Source: Streptomyces sp. MUM 178J
GTDB lineage: Bacteria; Actinomycetota; Actinomycetes; Streptomycetales; Streptomycetaceae
Assembly (NCBI RefSeq): GCF_022414575.1
Contig: NZ_JADWYQ010000004.1
Coordinates: 1-64,000, forward strand
DNA length: 64,000 nt
Reading direction: 5' to 3'
Part shown: one piece after another, positions 1-8,600 of the stretch
How the letters are laid out: each line of letters begins with the position of its first letter
How positions within the stretch are numbered: position 1 is the stretch's first letter
The notes under the pieces: generated by a model
What the model saw: the letters and a program-made list of their open reading frames with translations, nothing else
Told to the model about the DNA's origin: nothing
Database searches by the model: none
Made by a program: the position numbers and the translations under genes

Positions 1-21
1 GCACCCGGCCCATGCGGCCAC

Positions 22-190
22 TGGCGCTCGGCGCGTGCGGGGACTGGCGCTCGGCGCGTGCGGGGACCGGCGCTCAGTGCGTGCGGGGACCGGCGCTCAG
101 TGCGTGCGGGGACCGGCGCTCGGCGCCTGCGGCTCCCGGCGCCCAGCGTGTGCGGCGACCTGCGCTCAGCCCGTGCGGCAGCCGGCACTC
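22..190. repeat. Degenerate 23-bp tandem repeat array
   Basis: About seven and a half head-to-tail copies of a 23-bp unit (start GGCGCTCGGCGCGTGCGGGG) run from 22 to 190. Copies at 22, 45, 68 and 91 are nearly identical. Those at 114, 137, 160 and 183 drift progressively, and the last merges with the 3' end of the response-regulator gene, whose stop is at 189-191. No coding role is supported, because the forward ORFs through it are only translations of the repeat. Confidence 0.7.
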
Positions 191-824
191 AGCGGCGGAT
201 CAGGCGGCGGGCCGTTGCCGCCGCCACCGCCGCCGTACGCGAGTCGACGCCCAGCTTGGCGTAGATATGCACCAGATGGGACTTGACCGTGGCCTGGCTC
301 AGGAAGAGCCGCTTGCTGATCTGCAGATTCGACAACCCGTCGCCGACCAGCTGAAGCACCTCCAGCTCCCGCTTCGTCAGCGCCGCCGCCGGGGCGCGCA
401 TACGGTGCATCAGGCGGTGCGCGACCGCGGGCGCGAGGGCCGAGCCGCCGGACGAGGCCGTGCGTACCGCCGCGGCCAGCTCCTCGGGAGGGGCGTCCTT
501 CAGCAGATACCCCGCCGCACCCGCCTCCACCGCGGCCAGGATGTCGGCGTCGGAGTCGTACGTGGTCAGCACGAGGACCCGTGGGCCGTCCGGCAGGGCG
601 CTGATCTGCGCCGTCGCCTCCGAGCCGTGCAGCCCCGCCCCGAACTGAAGGTCCATCAGCACCACATCGACGCCGCCCCCGGCAGACCGCAGGACGGCCT
701 CCTCAGCGGTCGCGGCCTCCGCGACCACCGCGAAATCCGGCTCGGTGTCCAGGACGGCCCGCAGCCCCGCCCGTACGACGGGGTGGTCGTCGGCGAGCAG
801 CAGCCGGATCGGCGGGGCGCTCAT
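189..824 (-). CDS. LuxR/NarL-family two-component response regulator
   Basis: A 211-residue DNA-binding response regulator. The N-terminal receiver domain carries the acidic pair (ADDHP, residues 11-15), the phospho-acceptor Asp at about 58 (VVLMDLQ) and the conserved Lys in YLLKDAPP (about 109). The C-terminal LuxR-type helix-turn-helix (about 148-208) has LTKRELEVLQLV and TVKSHLVHIYAKLGV. The ATG was chosen because it overlaps the stop of the upstream histidine kinase by four bases (ATGA), the usual arrangement for a cotranscribed kinase-regulator pair. A longer in-frame ORF upstream is only the kinase in another frame. Targets are unknown. The adjacent ABC exporter (2106-3823) is a natural candidate, by inference. 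Confidence 0.93.
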   Translation of the reverse strand: MSAPPIRLLLADDHPVVRAGLRAVLDTEPDFAVVAEAATAEEAVLRSAGGGVDVVLMDLQFGAGLHGSEATAQISALPDGPRVLVLTTYDSDADILAAVEAGAAGYLLKDAPPEELAAAVRTASSGGSALAPAVAHRLMHRMRAPAAALTKRELEVLQLVGDGLSNLQISKRLFLSQATVKSHLVHIYAKLGVDSRTAAVAAATARRLIRR

Positions 825-1993
825 ACGGCCGCCCGCGCGGGCAGCGGCAGGGTGAGCGCGACCGCCGTGCCCTCGCCCGGGGCCGACTCCACGCTCAGGG
901 TCCCGCCGAGCGTGCGCGCCCGCGACCGCATGCCCGGCAGGCCGAAGCCCTCGCCCCCGGCGACGGCCGGCGGATCGAATCCGCGCCCGTCGTCGACCAC
1001 GTCCAGCGAGACGGAGGCGTCCATGAAACTGAGGGTGATCTCGGCGCGTCCGGCCTGTGCGTGCCGGACCGCGTTGGCCAGCGCCGACTGGGCCGTGCGG
1101 AGCAGGGCCGCCTCGTAGGCGGTCGGCAGCTCCACCGGTGTGCCGCTCACCGAGAACCGCACGGCGGGCGGCCCCGGCGACTTGGCGCACAGCCGCTCCA
1201 GCGCGCCCGTGAGCGAGCCGTTCGCCAGGTCCGGCGGGGTCAGGGCGCGGACGAAGCGGCGGGCCTCGGCCAGATTGTCCTGCGCGGCCCGCCGCGCCTG
1301 CCGGACGTGCACGACGGCGGCCGGGCCGTCCCCGGGCAGCGCCCGCTCGGCGGCGCGCAACAGCAGCTGAATGGACGACAGCCCCTGCGCGAGGGTGTCA
1401 TGGATCTCCCGAGCCAGCCGCTCCCGCTCCGCGAGCGTCCCCGCCGCCCGCTCCGCGTCGGCCAGCTCGGCGCGCGTCGAGACCAGCTCCTCGATCAGTT
1501 GGCGGCGGTGCTCGCTCTCCCGGTAAAGCGCCTGGTAGCCCAGGACGGTCGCGACGGCCACCGCTGCCCCGAGCAGCGGTCCGAGGAACGCCCCCGGCGT
1601 CACCTCCTGCGCATGGAGCACAAAGCTCCCGATCGCCGCGGCGGCGGTGACCGCCACCGCGGGCAGCCCCCAGCGGACCGGCAGCAGATGCAGCTGGAGG
1701 AAGTACAGCGGGAAGGCCGCCCACAGCGCGTCGGGGGAGAGTGCCAGCAGGACCAGCCACACCGTGCCGAGTGCCGCGAGCCAGAGTCCGGCCGCCCTCG
1801 CCGAGCGGTCCACGGCGGGGGAGCGGACGCCGTACCCGTATACGCCCGCCATCGCCGCCGCGGTCGCCGCTGCCGTGACCGCGTGGGGCGTCGCCGCCGA
1901 CCGGACCGCCGTGAGCGCCAGCAAGCCCAGCAGCAGGGCGTGCAGACACCAGCGGAGCGCGCGCAGTACGGGAGTGAGGGGACGGGAATCCAT
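821..1993 (-). CDS. Two-component sensor histidine kinase (HisKA_3 / DesK-NarX type)
   Basis: A 390-residue membrane sensor kinase. The first 155 residues hold about five hydrophobic segments with almost no extracytoplasmic loop, so it probably senses the membrane itself or an intramembrane signal. A coiled linker (about 157-195) leads to the dimerisation helix with the phospho-acceptor His198 in REIHDTLAQGLSS. The HATPase domain follows, with the N box (NAVRHAQA), the G1 box (DDGRGFDP) and the G2 box (GEGFGLPGMRSR). It overlaps the response regulator by ATGA. The start at 1993 leaves a short divergent gap to the FtsX gene at 2106, the usual layout for a system controlling an ABC exporter. 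Confidence 0.92.
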   Translation of the reverse strand: MDSRPLTPVLRALRWCLHALLLGLLALTAVRSAATPHAVTAAATAAAMAGVYGYGVRSPAVDRSARAAGLWLAALGTVWLVLLALSPDALWAAFPLYFLQLHLLPVRWGLPAVAVTAAAAIGSFVLHAQEVTPGAFLGPLLGAAVAVATVLGYQALYRESEHRRQLIEELVSTRAELADAERAAGTLAERERLAREIHDTLAQGLSSIQLLLRAAERALPGDGPAAVVHVRQARRAAQDNLAEARRFVRALTPPDLANGSLTGALERLCAKSPGPPAVRFSVSGTPVELPTAYEAALLRTAQSALANAVRHAQAGRAEITLSFMDASVSLDVVDDGRGFDPPAVAGGEGFGLPGMRSRARTLGGTLSVESAPGEGTAVALTLPLPARAAV

Positions 1994-2105
1994 GGCCCGT
2001 CCAGCGTAAGCGGACCGCCCGGGCGCCGGGTCAACCGAAAGGTTGATACCAGCGTGCACGCAGGCTCGATGCCGGGCGGCCCGTGGTGCGCGCACGCTGA
2101 TCGGC

Positions 2106-3149
2106 ATGTTCGTCGCATGGAGAGATCTGCGGTTCGCCAAGGGGCGGTTCGCGCTGATGGGCACGGTCGTCGTGCTGATGACCCTGCTGGTGGGGCTGGT
2201 GTCCGGGCTGGCCGAAGGGCTCGCCCGGGAGAACGTCTCCGCCGTGGCCGGCCTGCCCGCCGACCGGCTCGCCTTCGCCGCCCCGCCGGACGGCCGGGCG
2301 GTGTCCTTCGCCGATTCGAAGGTGTCCCGCGAGCAGTGGGAGGCCTGGGAGCGGCAGCCGGGCGTGACCGGCGCGCAGCCGCTGGCCATCCGCACGCTGC
2401 GGGCCGCGGCCGGGGACCGTACGGCGTCGGTGACGGCGTTCGCCGCCGAACCGGACTCCGGGCTCGCGCCGCGGGGCGTGGGCCCCGGCCGCGTCGTCCT
2501 CTCCGCGAAGGCCGCCGAGGAACTGGGCGTCGGAGCGGGGGACGCCGTACGCCTGGGGGAGCGGGAGGCCGCGGTCGCGGCGGTGGCGGGCGAGGCATCG
2601 TACAGCCACACCCCGGTGGTGTGGACCGCGCTCGACGGCGACGACGCCACGGTGATCGCTCTGCGGACCGGCAGCGGAGCGGACCTGGCCGCGGGGGACG
2701 AGGCCGCCGGCACCACCGCCCTCTCCGTGGACGACGCGCTGACCGCCATCGGCTCATACCAGGCCGAGAACGGCTCGCTGCAGCTGATGCGGGGCTTCCT
2801 CTTCGTGATCTCGGCGCTGGTGACCGGCGCGTTCTTCACGGTGTGGACGATCCAGCGCAGCGCCGACGTCGCCGTGCTCAAGGCGCTCGGCGCGTCCACG
2901 CCCTATCTGCTGCGTGACGCCCTCGGGCAGGCCGTCGCCCTGCTCGTGGGCGGGACCCTCGCGGGCGCCGCTCTCGCCGCGGGGGCCGGGGTCCTGATCA
3001 GCGGCACGGACGTGCCCTTCGTACTCGACGCGGCGACGGTGCTGCTGCCCGCGGGGGTGCTGATCGCCCTCGGCGCCTGCGGGGCCGCGCTCGCCATCCG
3101 GCGGATCACCGCCGTCGACCCCCTCACCGCCCTCGGGAGCGCCCGATGA
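2106..3149 (+). CDS. FtsX-like ABC transporter permease (MacB/LolE class)
   Basis: A 347-residue membrane component of an ABC exporter. One N-terminal transmembrane helix (about 17-39) is followed by a roughly 200-residue extracytoplasmic region. Three C-terminal helices then carry the FtsX core (QRSADVAVLKALGAS, about residues 240-254, characteristic of the coupling helix). It ends on ATGA shared with the ATPase gene, so permease and ATPase are translationally coupled. Such pairs in actinobacteria usually export peptides or lipoproteins or pump antimicrobial peptides. The substrate cannot be read from sequence. The divergent two-component genes probably regulate it. Confidence 0.9.
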   Translation: MFVAWRDLRFAKGRFALMGTVVVLMTLLVGLVSGLAEGLARENVSAVAGLPADRLAFAAPPDGRAVSFADSKVSREQWEAWERQPGVTGAQPLAIRTLRAAAGDRTASVTAFAAEPDSGLAPRGVGPGRVVLSAKAAEELGVGAGDAVRLGEREAAVAAVAGEASYSHTPVVWTALDGDDATVIALRTGSGADLAAGDEAAGTTALSVDDALTAIGSYQAENGSLQLMRGFLFVISALVTGAFFTVWTIQRSADVAVLKALGASTPYLLRDALGQAVALLVGGTLAGAALAAGAGVLISGTDVPFVLDAATVLLPAGVLIALGACGAALAIRRITAVDPLTALGSAR

Positions 3150-3823
3150 CCCTGCTGATCGACGAGGTGACCCTCACTTACCCCGACGGCGACGGGCGGC
3201 TGACCGCCCTCGACGCGGTCGGCCTGCACGTCCCCGCCGGATCGCTCACGGCCGTCGTCGGCCCCTCCGGCTCCGGCAAGTCCAGTCTGCTGGCCGTCGC
3301 CGGGACGCTCGTGCGCCCCGACCGCGGCCGGGTCTTCGTCGACGGCGTCGACGCCGGCGGCCTGGACCGCACGGCCCGCGCCGCGCTGCGGCGCGAGCGC
3401 ATCGGCATCGTCTTCCAGCAGCCGAACCTGCTGCCGTCGCTGACGGCGGCTGAGCAGCTGGAGGTCATGGCCCATCTGACCGGCCGCATGTCCCCGTCGG
3501 TACGGCGTCGCGCCCAGGACCTCCTCGACGCCGTCGGCCTCGCGGCCCTGGCCCGGCGCCGCCCGCGTGAACTGTCCGGCGGCCAGCGGCAGCGTGTGAA
3601 CATCGCACGGGCCCTGATGAACGACCCCGCGGTCCTGCTCGTCGACGAACCCACCAGCGCGCTGGACCGGGAGCGGGGCGCGGAGGTGATCGACCTGCTG
3701 CTGGCGCTGACGCGGGAGCGGCGGGTCGCGACCGTGGTCGTCACCCATGACACGGGGCACGCGGGGAGGGCGGACCGGGTGGGAGCGATGCGGGACGGGC
3801 GGCTGACGGCGGGGACGGCCTGA
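3146..3823 (+). CDS. ABC transporter ATP-binding protein (MacB/LolD type)
   Basis: A 225-residue ATPase partner of the upstream FtsX permease. It has Walker A GPSGSGKSS (residues 39-47), the Q loop in VFQQPNLLPSL, the signature LSGGQRQRV, Walker B VLLVDEPTSAL and the switch His in VVVTHDTGH. Its length is typical of stand-alone LolD/MacB ATPases. Translation is coupled by the ATGA overlap at 3146-3149. Together the two genes form one complete exporter, presumably (FtsX)2(ATPase)2. Confidence 0.93.
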   Translation: MTLLIDEVTLTYPDGDGRLTALDAVGLHVPAGSLTAVVGPSGSGKSSLLAVAGTLVRPDRGRVFVDGVDAGGLDRTARAALRRERIGIVFQQPNLLPSLTAAEQLEVMAHLTGRMSPSVRRRAQDLLDAVGLAALARRRPRELSGGQRQRVNIARALMNDPAVLLVDEPTSALDRERGAEVIDLLLALTRERRVATVVVTHDTGHAGRADRVGAMRDGRLTAGTA

Positions 3824-4196
3824 CGGCCGCGTCCTCAAACGCCGGACGGGCTCACATCGAGCACCGGCGGGGGTCACCTCCGTGGGGGCGCCCCTGGGGT
3901 CACCTCCGTGGGGGCGCCCCTGGGGTCACCTCCGTGAGGCGCCCCTGGGGGTACCTCCCAGCGGTAGCTGGGGGAGGAGCCCGGGGGAGGCAGCCGGGGA
4001 GATCGCGGAGCGGGGGTCCGGGGGCGGAGTCCCCGCAAAACGGGGTCCGGGGAGGAGCCCCGGTCTCGGGAAGGGCGGCGCGGGGGAAACTCTCCCGCCA
4101 ATGCGGTGACCCCCGCCCCGTCCTCCCCCCACCGCCCCGCCCCCCGTGGCAGTCTCCGTGCGTCGCCCGATCCTCCCGCCCCCGAGGAGCTGCCCG
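3824..4196. repeat. Intergenic repeat tract: three 26-bp direct repeats plus a dispersed GGGGCGGAG element
   Basis: There is no gene here. Two perfect 26-bp units and a third one base shorter (start GGGGTCACCTCCGTGGGGGC) lie at 3870-3895, 3896-3921 and 3922-3946. From about 4006 to 4083 there is a copy of the dispersed intergenic element that recurs at 36.9, 61.4 and, split, at 19.9/29.0 kb. It is rich in nested inverted repeats and probably folds as an RNA 3' end for the ABC operon. The ribosome binding site of the next gene (GAGGAG) is at about 4184. Confidence 0.6.
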
Positions 4197-6227
4197 ATGC
4201 GTCGTCCCCCTCGTCGTTCCGCCGCCCTCCTGCTGGGGGCGCTGCTCGCCGCCCTGCCGGCCGCCACGTCGTTCGCGGACGGCGACGGGCCTGTGCACCG
4301 CGGCGGGCCCAGCCGGCAGCAGGGCGTGGTCACCAGCGCGGACGCGGCCGTGCCCTTCGCCTGGGTGACGCTCTATCAGGCGGGTGACCGGCGTGGCGGC
4401 GAGGCCAGGCAGCTTGGGCGGGCGCGGGCGGACGGCGAGGGGCGGTTCACCGTCGAGTACGAGCGGCCGAAGAAGCCCGGCACGGTGCTGTACCTGATCG
4501 CCGACGCGGGGCGGCAGGACGGCGGCAAGCAGAGCGAGGGGAAGCAGGCGCGCGGGCACGGGCCGGTCCGCCTGGCCGCCGTGCTGCTGCCCGAGGCGCA
4601 GCCGACCCCGGTCACCGTCAACGAGCGCACGACCGTCGCCGCGGCGTACGCGATGGCCCGCTTCACCCACGGCCCGCATATCGCCGGCGGCCATCCGGGG
4701 CTGCAGAACGCGGCCGGCACCTCCCACAACCTCGCCGACGTCAAGACCGGCAAGGTCTCCGCCGTGCTCGACGCGCCGCCGAACGGTGCGGAGACCTCCA
4801 CCCTCCGGGCCTTCAACTCGCTGGCCAACATCCTGGCGGGCTGTGTCGCGGGCGAGACCTGCGAGGAGCTGTTCCAGCTGGCCACGCCCGCGGGCGGGGA
4901 CGCGCCTCGGGACACCTTCCAGGCGGCGGTCGACATCGCGCACGCCCCTGGCCGGAACGCCGCGGCTCTGTACGGGCTGTCGGAGCTCGCCGGAAGTTCC
5001 TACGAGCCGCACCTCACCTCGCCGCCGGACGCCTGGACGCTCGCCCTGCGCTATGTCGGCAACGGCCATGAGCTCGACGGGCCGGGCAACGTCGCCTTCG
5101 ACGCCGACGGCAACGCCTGGATCATCAACAACTACCACTACAACCGCGATCCGCTGATCACCGTCTGCGGCGGCGAGCAGCTGACCAAGCTGACGCCCAC
5201 GGGCGGGGACGCCCCGGGCGCGCCGTTCCGGGGCGGCGGTCTGTACGGGGCCGGATACGGCGTCACCCTTGACCCGAAGGGGCACGTGTGGGTGGGGAAC
5301 TTCGGCTTCCAGGGCCGTGGCTGCACCTATGACCAGGACTTCCTGTCGCGCAGCGTGTCGCAGTTCCGGGAAGACGGGACTGCGCTGTCGCCCACGGTCG
5401 GCTGGCGGCAGGGGGACATCTCCCGGCCGATGGGCACCGTCTCGGACCGCAAGGGGAACATCTGGGTCGCGAACTGCGGCAACGACACGGTGACGCGTAT
5501 CCCGGACGGGCGGCCCAAGCGGGCGCGGAACATCGCGCCGCCCGAAGGCACGCTCGTCAAGCCGTTCTCCATCGCCATCGACACCCGGGGCCGGGCCTGG
5601 GTGTCCAGCAACAGGACCGACAGCGTGCTGATGCTCTCCCCGGACGGGCAGCCGCGGCGCTCGGTCAGCGGCGGCGGCATCAGCGCTCCCATGGGTCTCG
5701 CCTCGGACAGCCTGGGGAACGTCTGGGTGGCCAACTCGGCGCTGGCCGACCCGCCCTGCTCAGGCACTCCGTCGCCGCTGCCGCCGACCGACGGCGTCGA
5801 CCCGGTCGAGGGGGCCGCCGACGCCTCCGTCACCCTGATCCGCCCCGACGGCTCGACGAGCCGCCCGTTCGAAGACGGCGGCCTGTTCCTGCCCTGGGGC
5901 ATCGCGGTCGACGGGAACGACACCGTCTGGGTCGCCAACTTCGGCGGACAGCGGGTGGCCCAGCTGTGCGGGGCCCGGCCCGAGGGCTGCCCGCCCGGAC
6001 ACCGCACGGGACAGCCGATCTCCCCGGCCGACACCGGCTACACCAGCGACGGCCTGTCGCGGAACACCGGGCTGCAGATCGACCCGTCGGGCAATGTCTG
6101 GGTCGCCAACAACTGGGAGACCGTGCCGCTGCAGACCAATCCCGGAGGACACGAGATGGTGGTCTTCGTGGGGATCGCCGAACCGGTGCGGACCCCGTTG
6201 ATCGGGACCCCGCGCTCGGTCTCCTGA
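4197..6227 (+). CDS. Secreted NHL/Vgb-like beta-propeller protein
   Basis: A 676-residue protein with a clear Sec signal peptide (about 1-28, Arg-rich N terminus, hydrophobic core, cleavage near TSFADG). A region of roughly 280 residues after it resembles a carboxypeptidase-regulatory-like beta-sandwich at its start (about 45-140). From about 290 to 650 there are seven propeller-type repeats, each with a DxxGNxWVAN-like core (for example DRKGNIWVANCGNDTVTRI, DSLGNVWVANSA, DPSGNVWVANNWE). This is the pattern of virginiamycin-B-lyase-like and NHL domains. Catalysis is not demonstrable, and a structural or binding role outside the cell is equally likely. The ATG at 4197 was chosen for the signal peptide and the GAGGAG upstream. 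Confidence 0.85.
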   Translation: MRRPPRRSAALLLGALLAALPAATSFADGDGPVHRGGPSRQQGVVTSADAAVPFAWVTLYQAGDRRGGEARQLGRARADGEGRFTVEYERPKKPGTVLYLIADAGRQDGGKQSEGKQARGHGPVRLAAVLLPEAQPTPVTVNERTTVAAAYAMARFTHGPHIAGGHPGLQNAAGTSHNLADVKTGKVSAVLDAPPNGAETSTLRAFNSLANILAGCVAGETCEELFQLATPAGGDAPRDTFQAAVDIAHAPGRNAAALYGLSELAGSSYEPHLTSPPDAWTLALRYVGNGHELDGPGNVAFDADGNAWIINNYHYNRDPLITVCGGEQLTKLTPTGGDAPGAPFRGGGLYGAGYGVTLDPKGHVWVGNFGFQGRGCTYDQDFLSRSVSQFREDGTALSPTVGWRQGDISRPMGTVSDRKGNIWVANCGNDTVTRIPDGRPKRARNIAPPEGTLVKPFSIAIDTRGRAWVSSNRTDSVLMLSPDGQPRRSVSGGGISAPMGLASDSLGNVWVANSALADPPCSGTPSPLPPTDGVDPVEGAADASVTLIRPDGSTSRPFEDGGLFLPWGIAVDGNDTVWVANFGGQRVAQLCGARPEGCPPGHRTGQPISPADTGYTSDGLSRNTGLQIDPSGNVWVANNWETVPLQTNPGGHEMVVFVGIAEPVRTPLIGTPRSVS

Positions 6228-6246
6228 GACGTCGGGGGCGTGCGGA

Positions 6247-7047
6247 TCAGCCCTGGCCCCCCGTGCTCGCCAGTGCCGCGGACAGGTCCAAGGCGACCTC
6301 CTGCAGCACCGGGACGATCTTCTCCGTCGCCGCCTCCGTCACCCGGCCCGCCGGACCCGAGATGGAGATCGCCGCGGCCGTCGGCGACTCGGGGACTGAG
6401 ACGGCGAGGCAGCGGACGCCGATCTCCTGCTCGTTGTCGTCGACCGCGTAACCCACCTGCCGGACCTGCTCCAGGGCGGCGAGGAAGCCCTCGGGCGTGA
6501 TGATGGTCTTCTCGGTGGCGGCGGGCATGCCCGTACGGGCCAGGAGCGCGCGGACCTCGTCGGGCGGGGTGTGGGCGAGGAGTGCCTTGCCGACGCCGGT
6601 GGAGTGGGGCAGCACACGCCGGCCCACCTCGGTGAACATGCGCATGGAGTGCTTCGACGGCACCTGCGCCACATAGACGATCTCGTCGCCGTCGAGCAGT
6701 GCCATGTTGGCCGTCTCGCCGGTCTCCTCGACGAGGCGGGCGAGATAGGGCCGCGCCCAGGTGCCCAGCAGGCGGGAGGCGGACTCGCCGAGGCGGATCA
6801 GACGGGGGCCGAGGGCGTAGCGCCGGTTGGGCTGCTGGCGGACGTAGCCGCACGCGACGAGCGTGCGCATGAGACGGTGGATGGTGGGCAGCGGCAGCCC
6901 GCTCGCCGCGGACAGCTCGCTCAGCCCGACCTCGCCGCCCGCGTCGGCCATTCTCTCGAGCAGGTCGAAGGCGCGTTCCAGGGACTGCACGCCACCGCTG
7001 TTGGCGGTCTTGGCGGCGTCGGTGGTGCTGGCGCTGGACGTCGGCAC
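6247..7047 (-). CDS. allR: IclR-family transcriptional regulator of allantoin catabolism (AllR-like)
   Basis: A 266-residue IclR-type regulator. The winged helix-turn-helix at about 20-85 includes QSLERAFDLLERMA and LPLPTIHRLMRTLVACGYV. The C-terminal effector domain (about 95-260) includes RVLPHSTGVGKALLAH and DDNEQEIGVRCLAVSV, as expected of IclR ligand-binding domains. It starts at GTG 7047 and is divergent from allantoinase and allantoicase. The shared 214-bp spacer carries two 15-bp palindromes. By family knowledge, AllR represses allantoin genes and is released by a purine-degradation intermediate such as glyoxylate or allantoate. Which ligand is used here is inference. Confidence 0.88.
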   Translation of the reverse strand: MPTSSASTTDAAKTANSGGVQSLERAFDLLERMADAGGEVGLSELSAASGLPLPTIHRLMRTLVACGYVRQQPNRRYALGPRLIRLGESASRLLGTWARPYLARLVEETGETANMALLDGDEIVYVAQVPSKHSMRMFTEVGRRVLPHSTGVGKALLAHTPPDEVRALLARTGMPAATEKTIITPEGFLAALEQVRQVGYAVDDNEQEIGVRCLAVSVPESPTAAAISISGPAGRVTEAATEKIVPVLQEVALDLSAALASTGGQG

Positions 7048-7125
7048 GGGCGGTCCTTTCGGGCAGGCAGGGCGAGGCAGCAGCGTACCGGCCGGTCTCG
7101 CGCCCGCTCCTTGGCGGAAGCAACC

Positions 7126-7161
7126 TTCTGCTTAGTGGAATTGTACTTTCGCTTTGTGGAA
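7126..7161. promoter_or_regulatory. Tandem 15-bp palindromes, candidate AllR operators
   Basis: Two near-palindromes follow the pattern TTCtGCnnnGtGGAA. The first is TTCTGCTTAGTGGAA at 7126-7140 and the second TTTCGCTTTGTGGAA at 7147-7161. Their starts are exactly 21 bp apart, two turns of the helix on the same face. They lie in the divergent allR/allB promoter region and have the size and symmetry expected for IclR-family binding. Confidence 0.6.
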
Positions 7162-7227
7162 GCGCACAAGGGTTGTTCCGGTGCGGCCGGTGACCCTTGA
7201 CTCCGCAGTCCCGTGGATGAAGACTCC

Positions 7228-7244
7228 TTCAACAGTTCGTTGAA
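7228..7244. promoter_or_regulatory. Perfect inverted repeat TTCAAC-N5-GTTGAA in the allB leader
   Basis: Six-base arms TTCAAC and GTTGAA are separated by five bases, ending 17 bp before the allantoinase GTG and just upstream of its GGGAGGAG ribosome binding site. It could be a third operator, for a different regulator given its unlike sequence, or a small mRNA hairpin. Confidence 0.45.
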
Positions 7245-7261
7245 ATTCGGGAGGAGTACGG

Positions 7262-8596
7262 GTGGACGTCAATCTGGTGCTGCGCTCGACACGCGTCATC
7301 ACCCCGGAAGGCATGCGGCCGGCCTCGGTCGCCGTAGCCGGCGAGACGATTGCCGCGGTCCTCCCGTACGACGCGGAGCCACCCGCCGGAGCGACCGCCG
7401 AGGACCTCGGGGACCACGTCCTGCTGCCCGGTCTCGTCGACACCCACGTCCATGTGAACGACCCCGGCCGCACCGCGTGGGAAGGCTTCTTCACCGCCAC
7501 CCGCGCAGCGGCCGCGGGCGGCGTCACCACCCTGCTGGACATGCCGCTGAACTCCCTCCCGCCGACCACGACCGTCGGCCATCTGCGCACCAAGCAGGAG
7601 GTCGCCCGACCCAAGGCGCATGTCGACACCGGCTTCTGGGGCGGGGCCGTCGGCTCCAACCTCAAGGATCTGCGGCCGCTGCACGACGCCGGCGTCTTCG
7701 GCTTCAAGTGCTTCCTGTCACCCTCCGGAGTCGAGGAGTTCCCCGAACTCGACCAGGAGCAGCTCGCCCGCGCCATGGCCGAGATCGCCGGCTTCGGCGG
7801 ACTGCTCATCGTGCACGCCGAGGACCCGCACCACCTCGCCTCCGCCCCCCAGAGGACCGGCCCCCAGTACGCCCACTTCCTCGCCTCGCGCCCGCGCGAA
7901 GCCGAGAACACCGCCGTCGAGAGCCTCATCGGCCACGCCCGGCGGCTCGGCGCCCGCGTCCATGTGCTGCATCTGTCCTCCTCCGACGCCCTGCCGATGA
8001 TCGCCGCCGCCCGGCGCGAAGGCGTCAGGATCTCGGTCGAGACCTGCCCGCACTTCCTCACCCTCACCGCCGAAGAGGTCCCCGACGGGGCGACGGAGTT
8101 CAAGTGCTGTCCGCCCATCCGCGAGCGGGAGAACCAGGACGCCCTGTGGCAGGGCCTGGCCGACGGCGTGATCGACTGCATCGTCTCCGACCACTCCCCG
8201 TGCACCACCGACCTCAAGACCCCCGACTTCGCCTCCGCCTGGGGCGGCATCTCCTCCCTCCAGCTGGGCCTGCCGGCGATCTGGACCGCTGCCCGCGAAC
8301 GCGGCCACAGCCTCGAGGACGTCGCCCGATGGATGGCTGCCGCCCCCGCCGAACTCGCGGGACTGGACCGGAAGGGCGCCATCGAAGCGGGCCGGGACGC
8401 CGACTTCGCGGTCCTCGCCCCCGACGAGACCTTCACCGTCGACCCGGCCGGACTCCACCACCGCAACCAGGTCACGGCCTACGCGGGCAAGACCCTGTAC
8501 GGCGTCGTCACCGCGACGTGGCTGCGCGGCCGACGCATCGTGGAGAACGGCACCCTGGCCGCGCCGAGCGGCCGGCTGCTCGAAAGGAACAACTGA
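7262..8596 (+). CDS. allB: Allantoinase
   Basis: A 444-residue cyclic amidohydrolase that opens the allantoin hydantoin ring to give allantoate. It has the binuclear metal ligands of the family: His62 and His64 in DTHVHVND, the carboxylated Lys149 in GFKCFLSPS, His185 in IVHAEDPH, His237 in VLHLSSSD and Asp310 in IVSDHSPC. Length and motif order fit AllB rather than dihydropyrimidinase. It starts at GTG 7262 after GGGAGGAG. The allantoicase gene follows after four bases, making a two-gene operon divergent from the IclR regulator. Confidence 0.95.
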   Translation: MDVNLVLRSTRVITPEGMRPASVAVAGETIAAVLPYDAEPPAGATAEDLGDHVLLPGLVDTHVHVNDPGRTAWEGFFTATRAAAAGGVTTLLDMPLNSLPPTTTVGHLRTKQEVARPKAHVDTGFWGGAVGSNLKDLRPLHDAGVFGFKCFLSPSGVEEFPELDQEQLARAMAEIAGFGGLLIVHAEDPHHLASAPQRTGPQYAHFLASRPREAENTAVESLIGHARRLGARVHVLHLSSSDALPMIAAARREGVRISVETCPHFLTLTAEEVPDGATEFKCCPPIRERENQDALWQGLADGVIDCIVSDHSPCTTDLKTPDFASAWGGISSLQLGLPAIWTAARERGHSLEDVARWMAAAPAELAGLDRKGAIEAGRDADFAVLAPDETFTVDPAGLHHRNQVTAYAGKTLYGVVTATWLRGRRIVENGTLAAPSGRLLERNN

Positions 8597-8600
8597 AACC

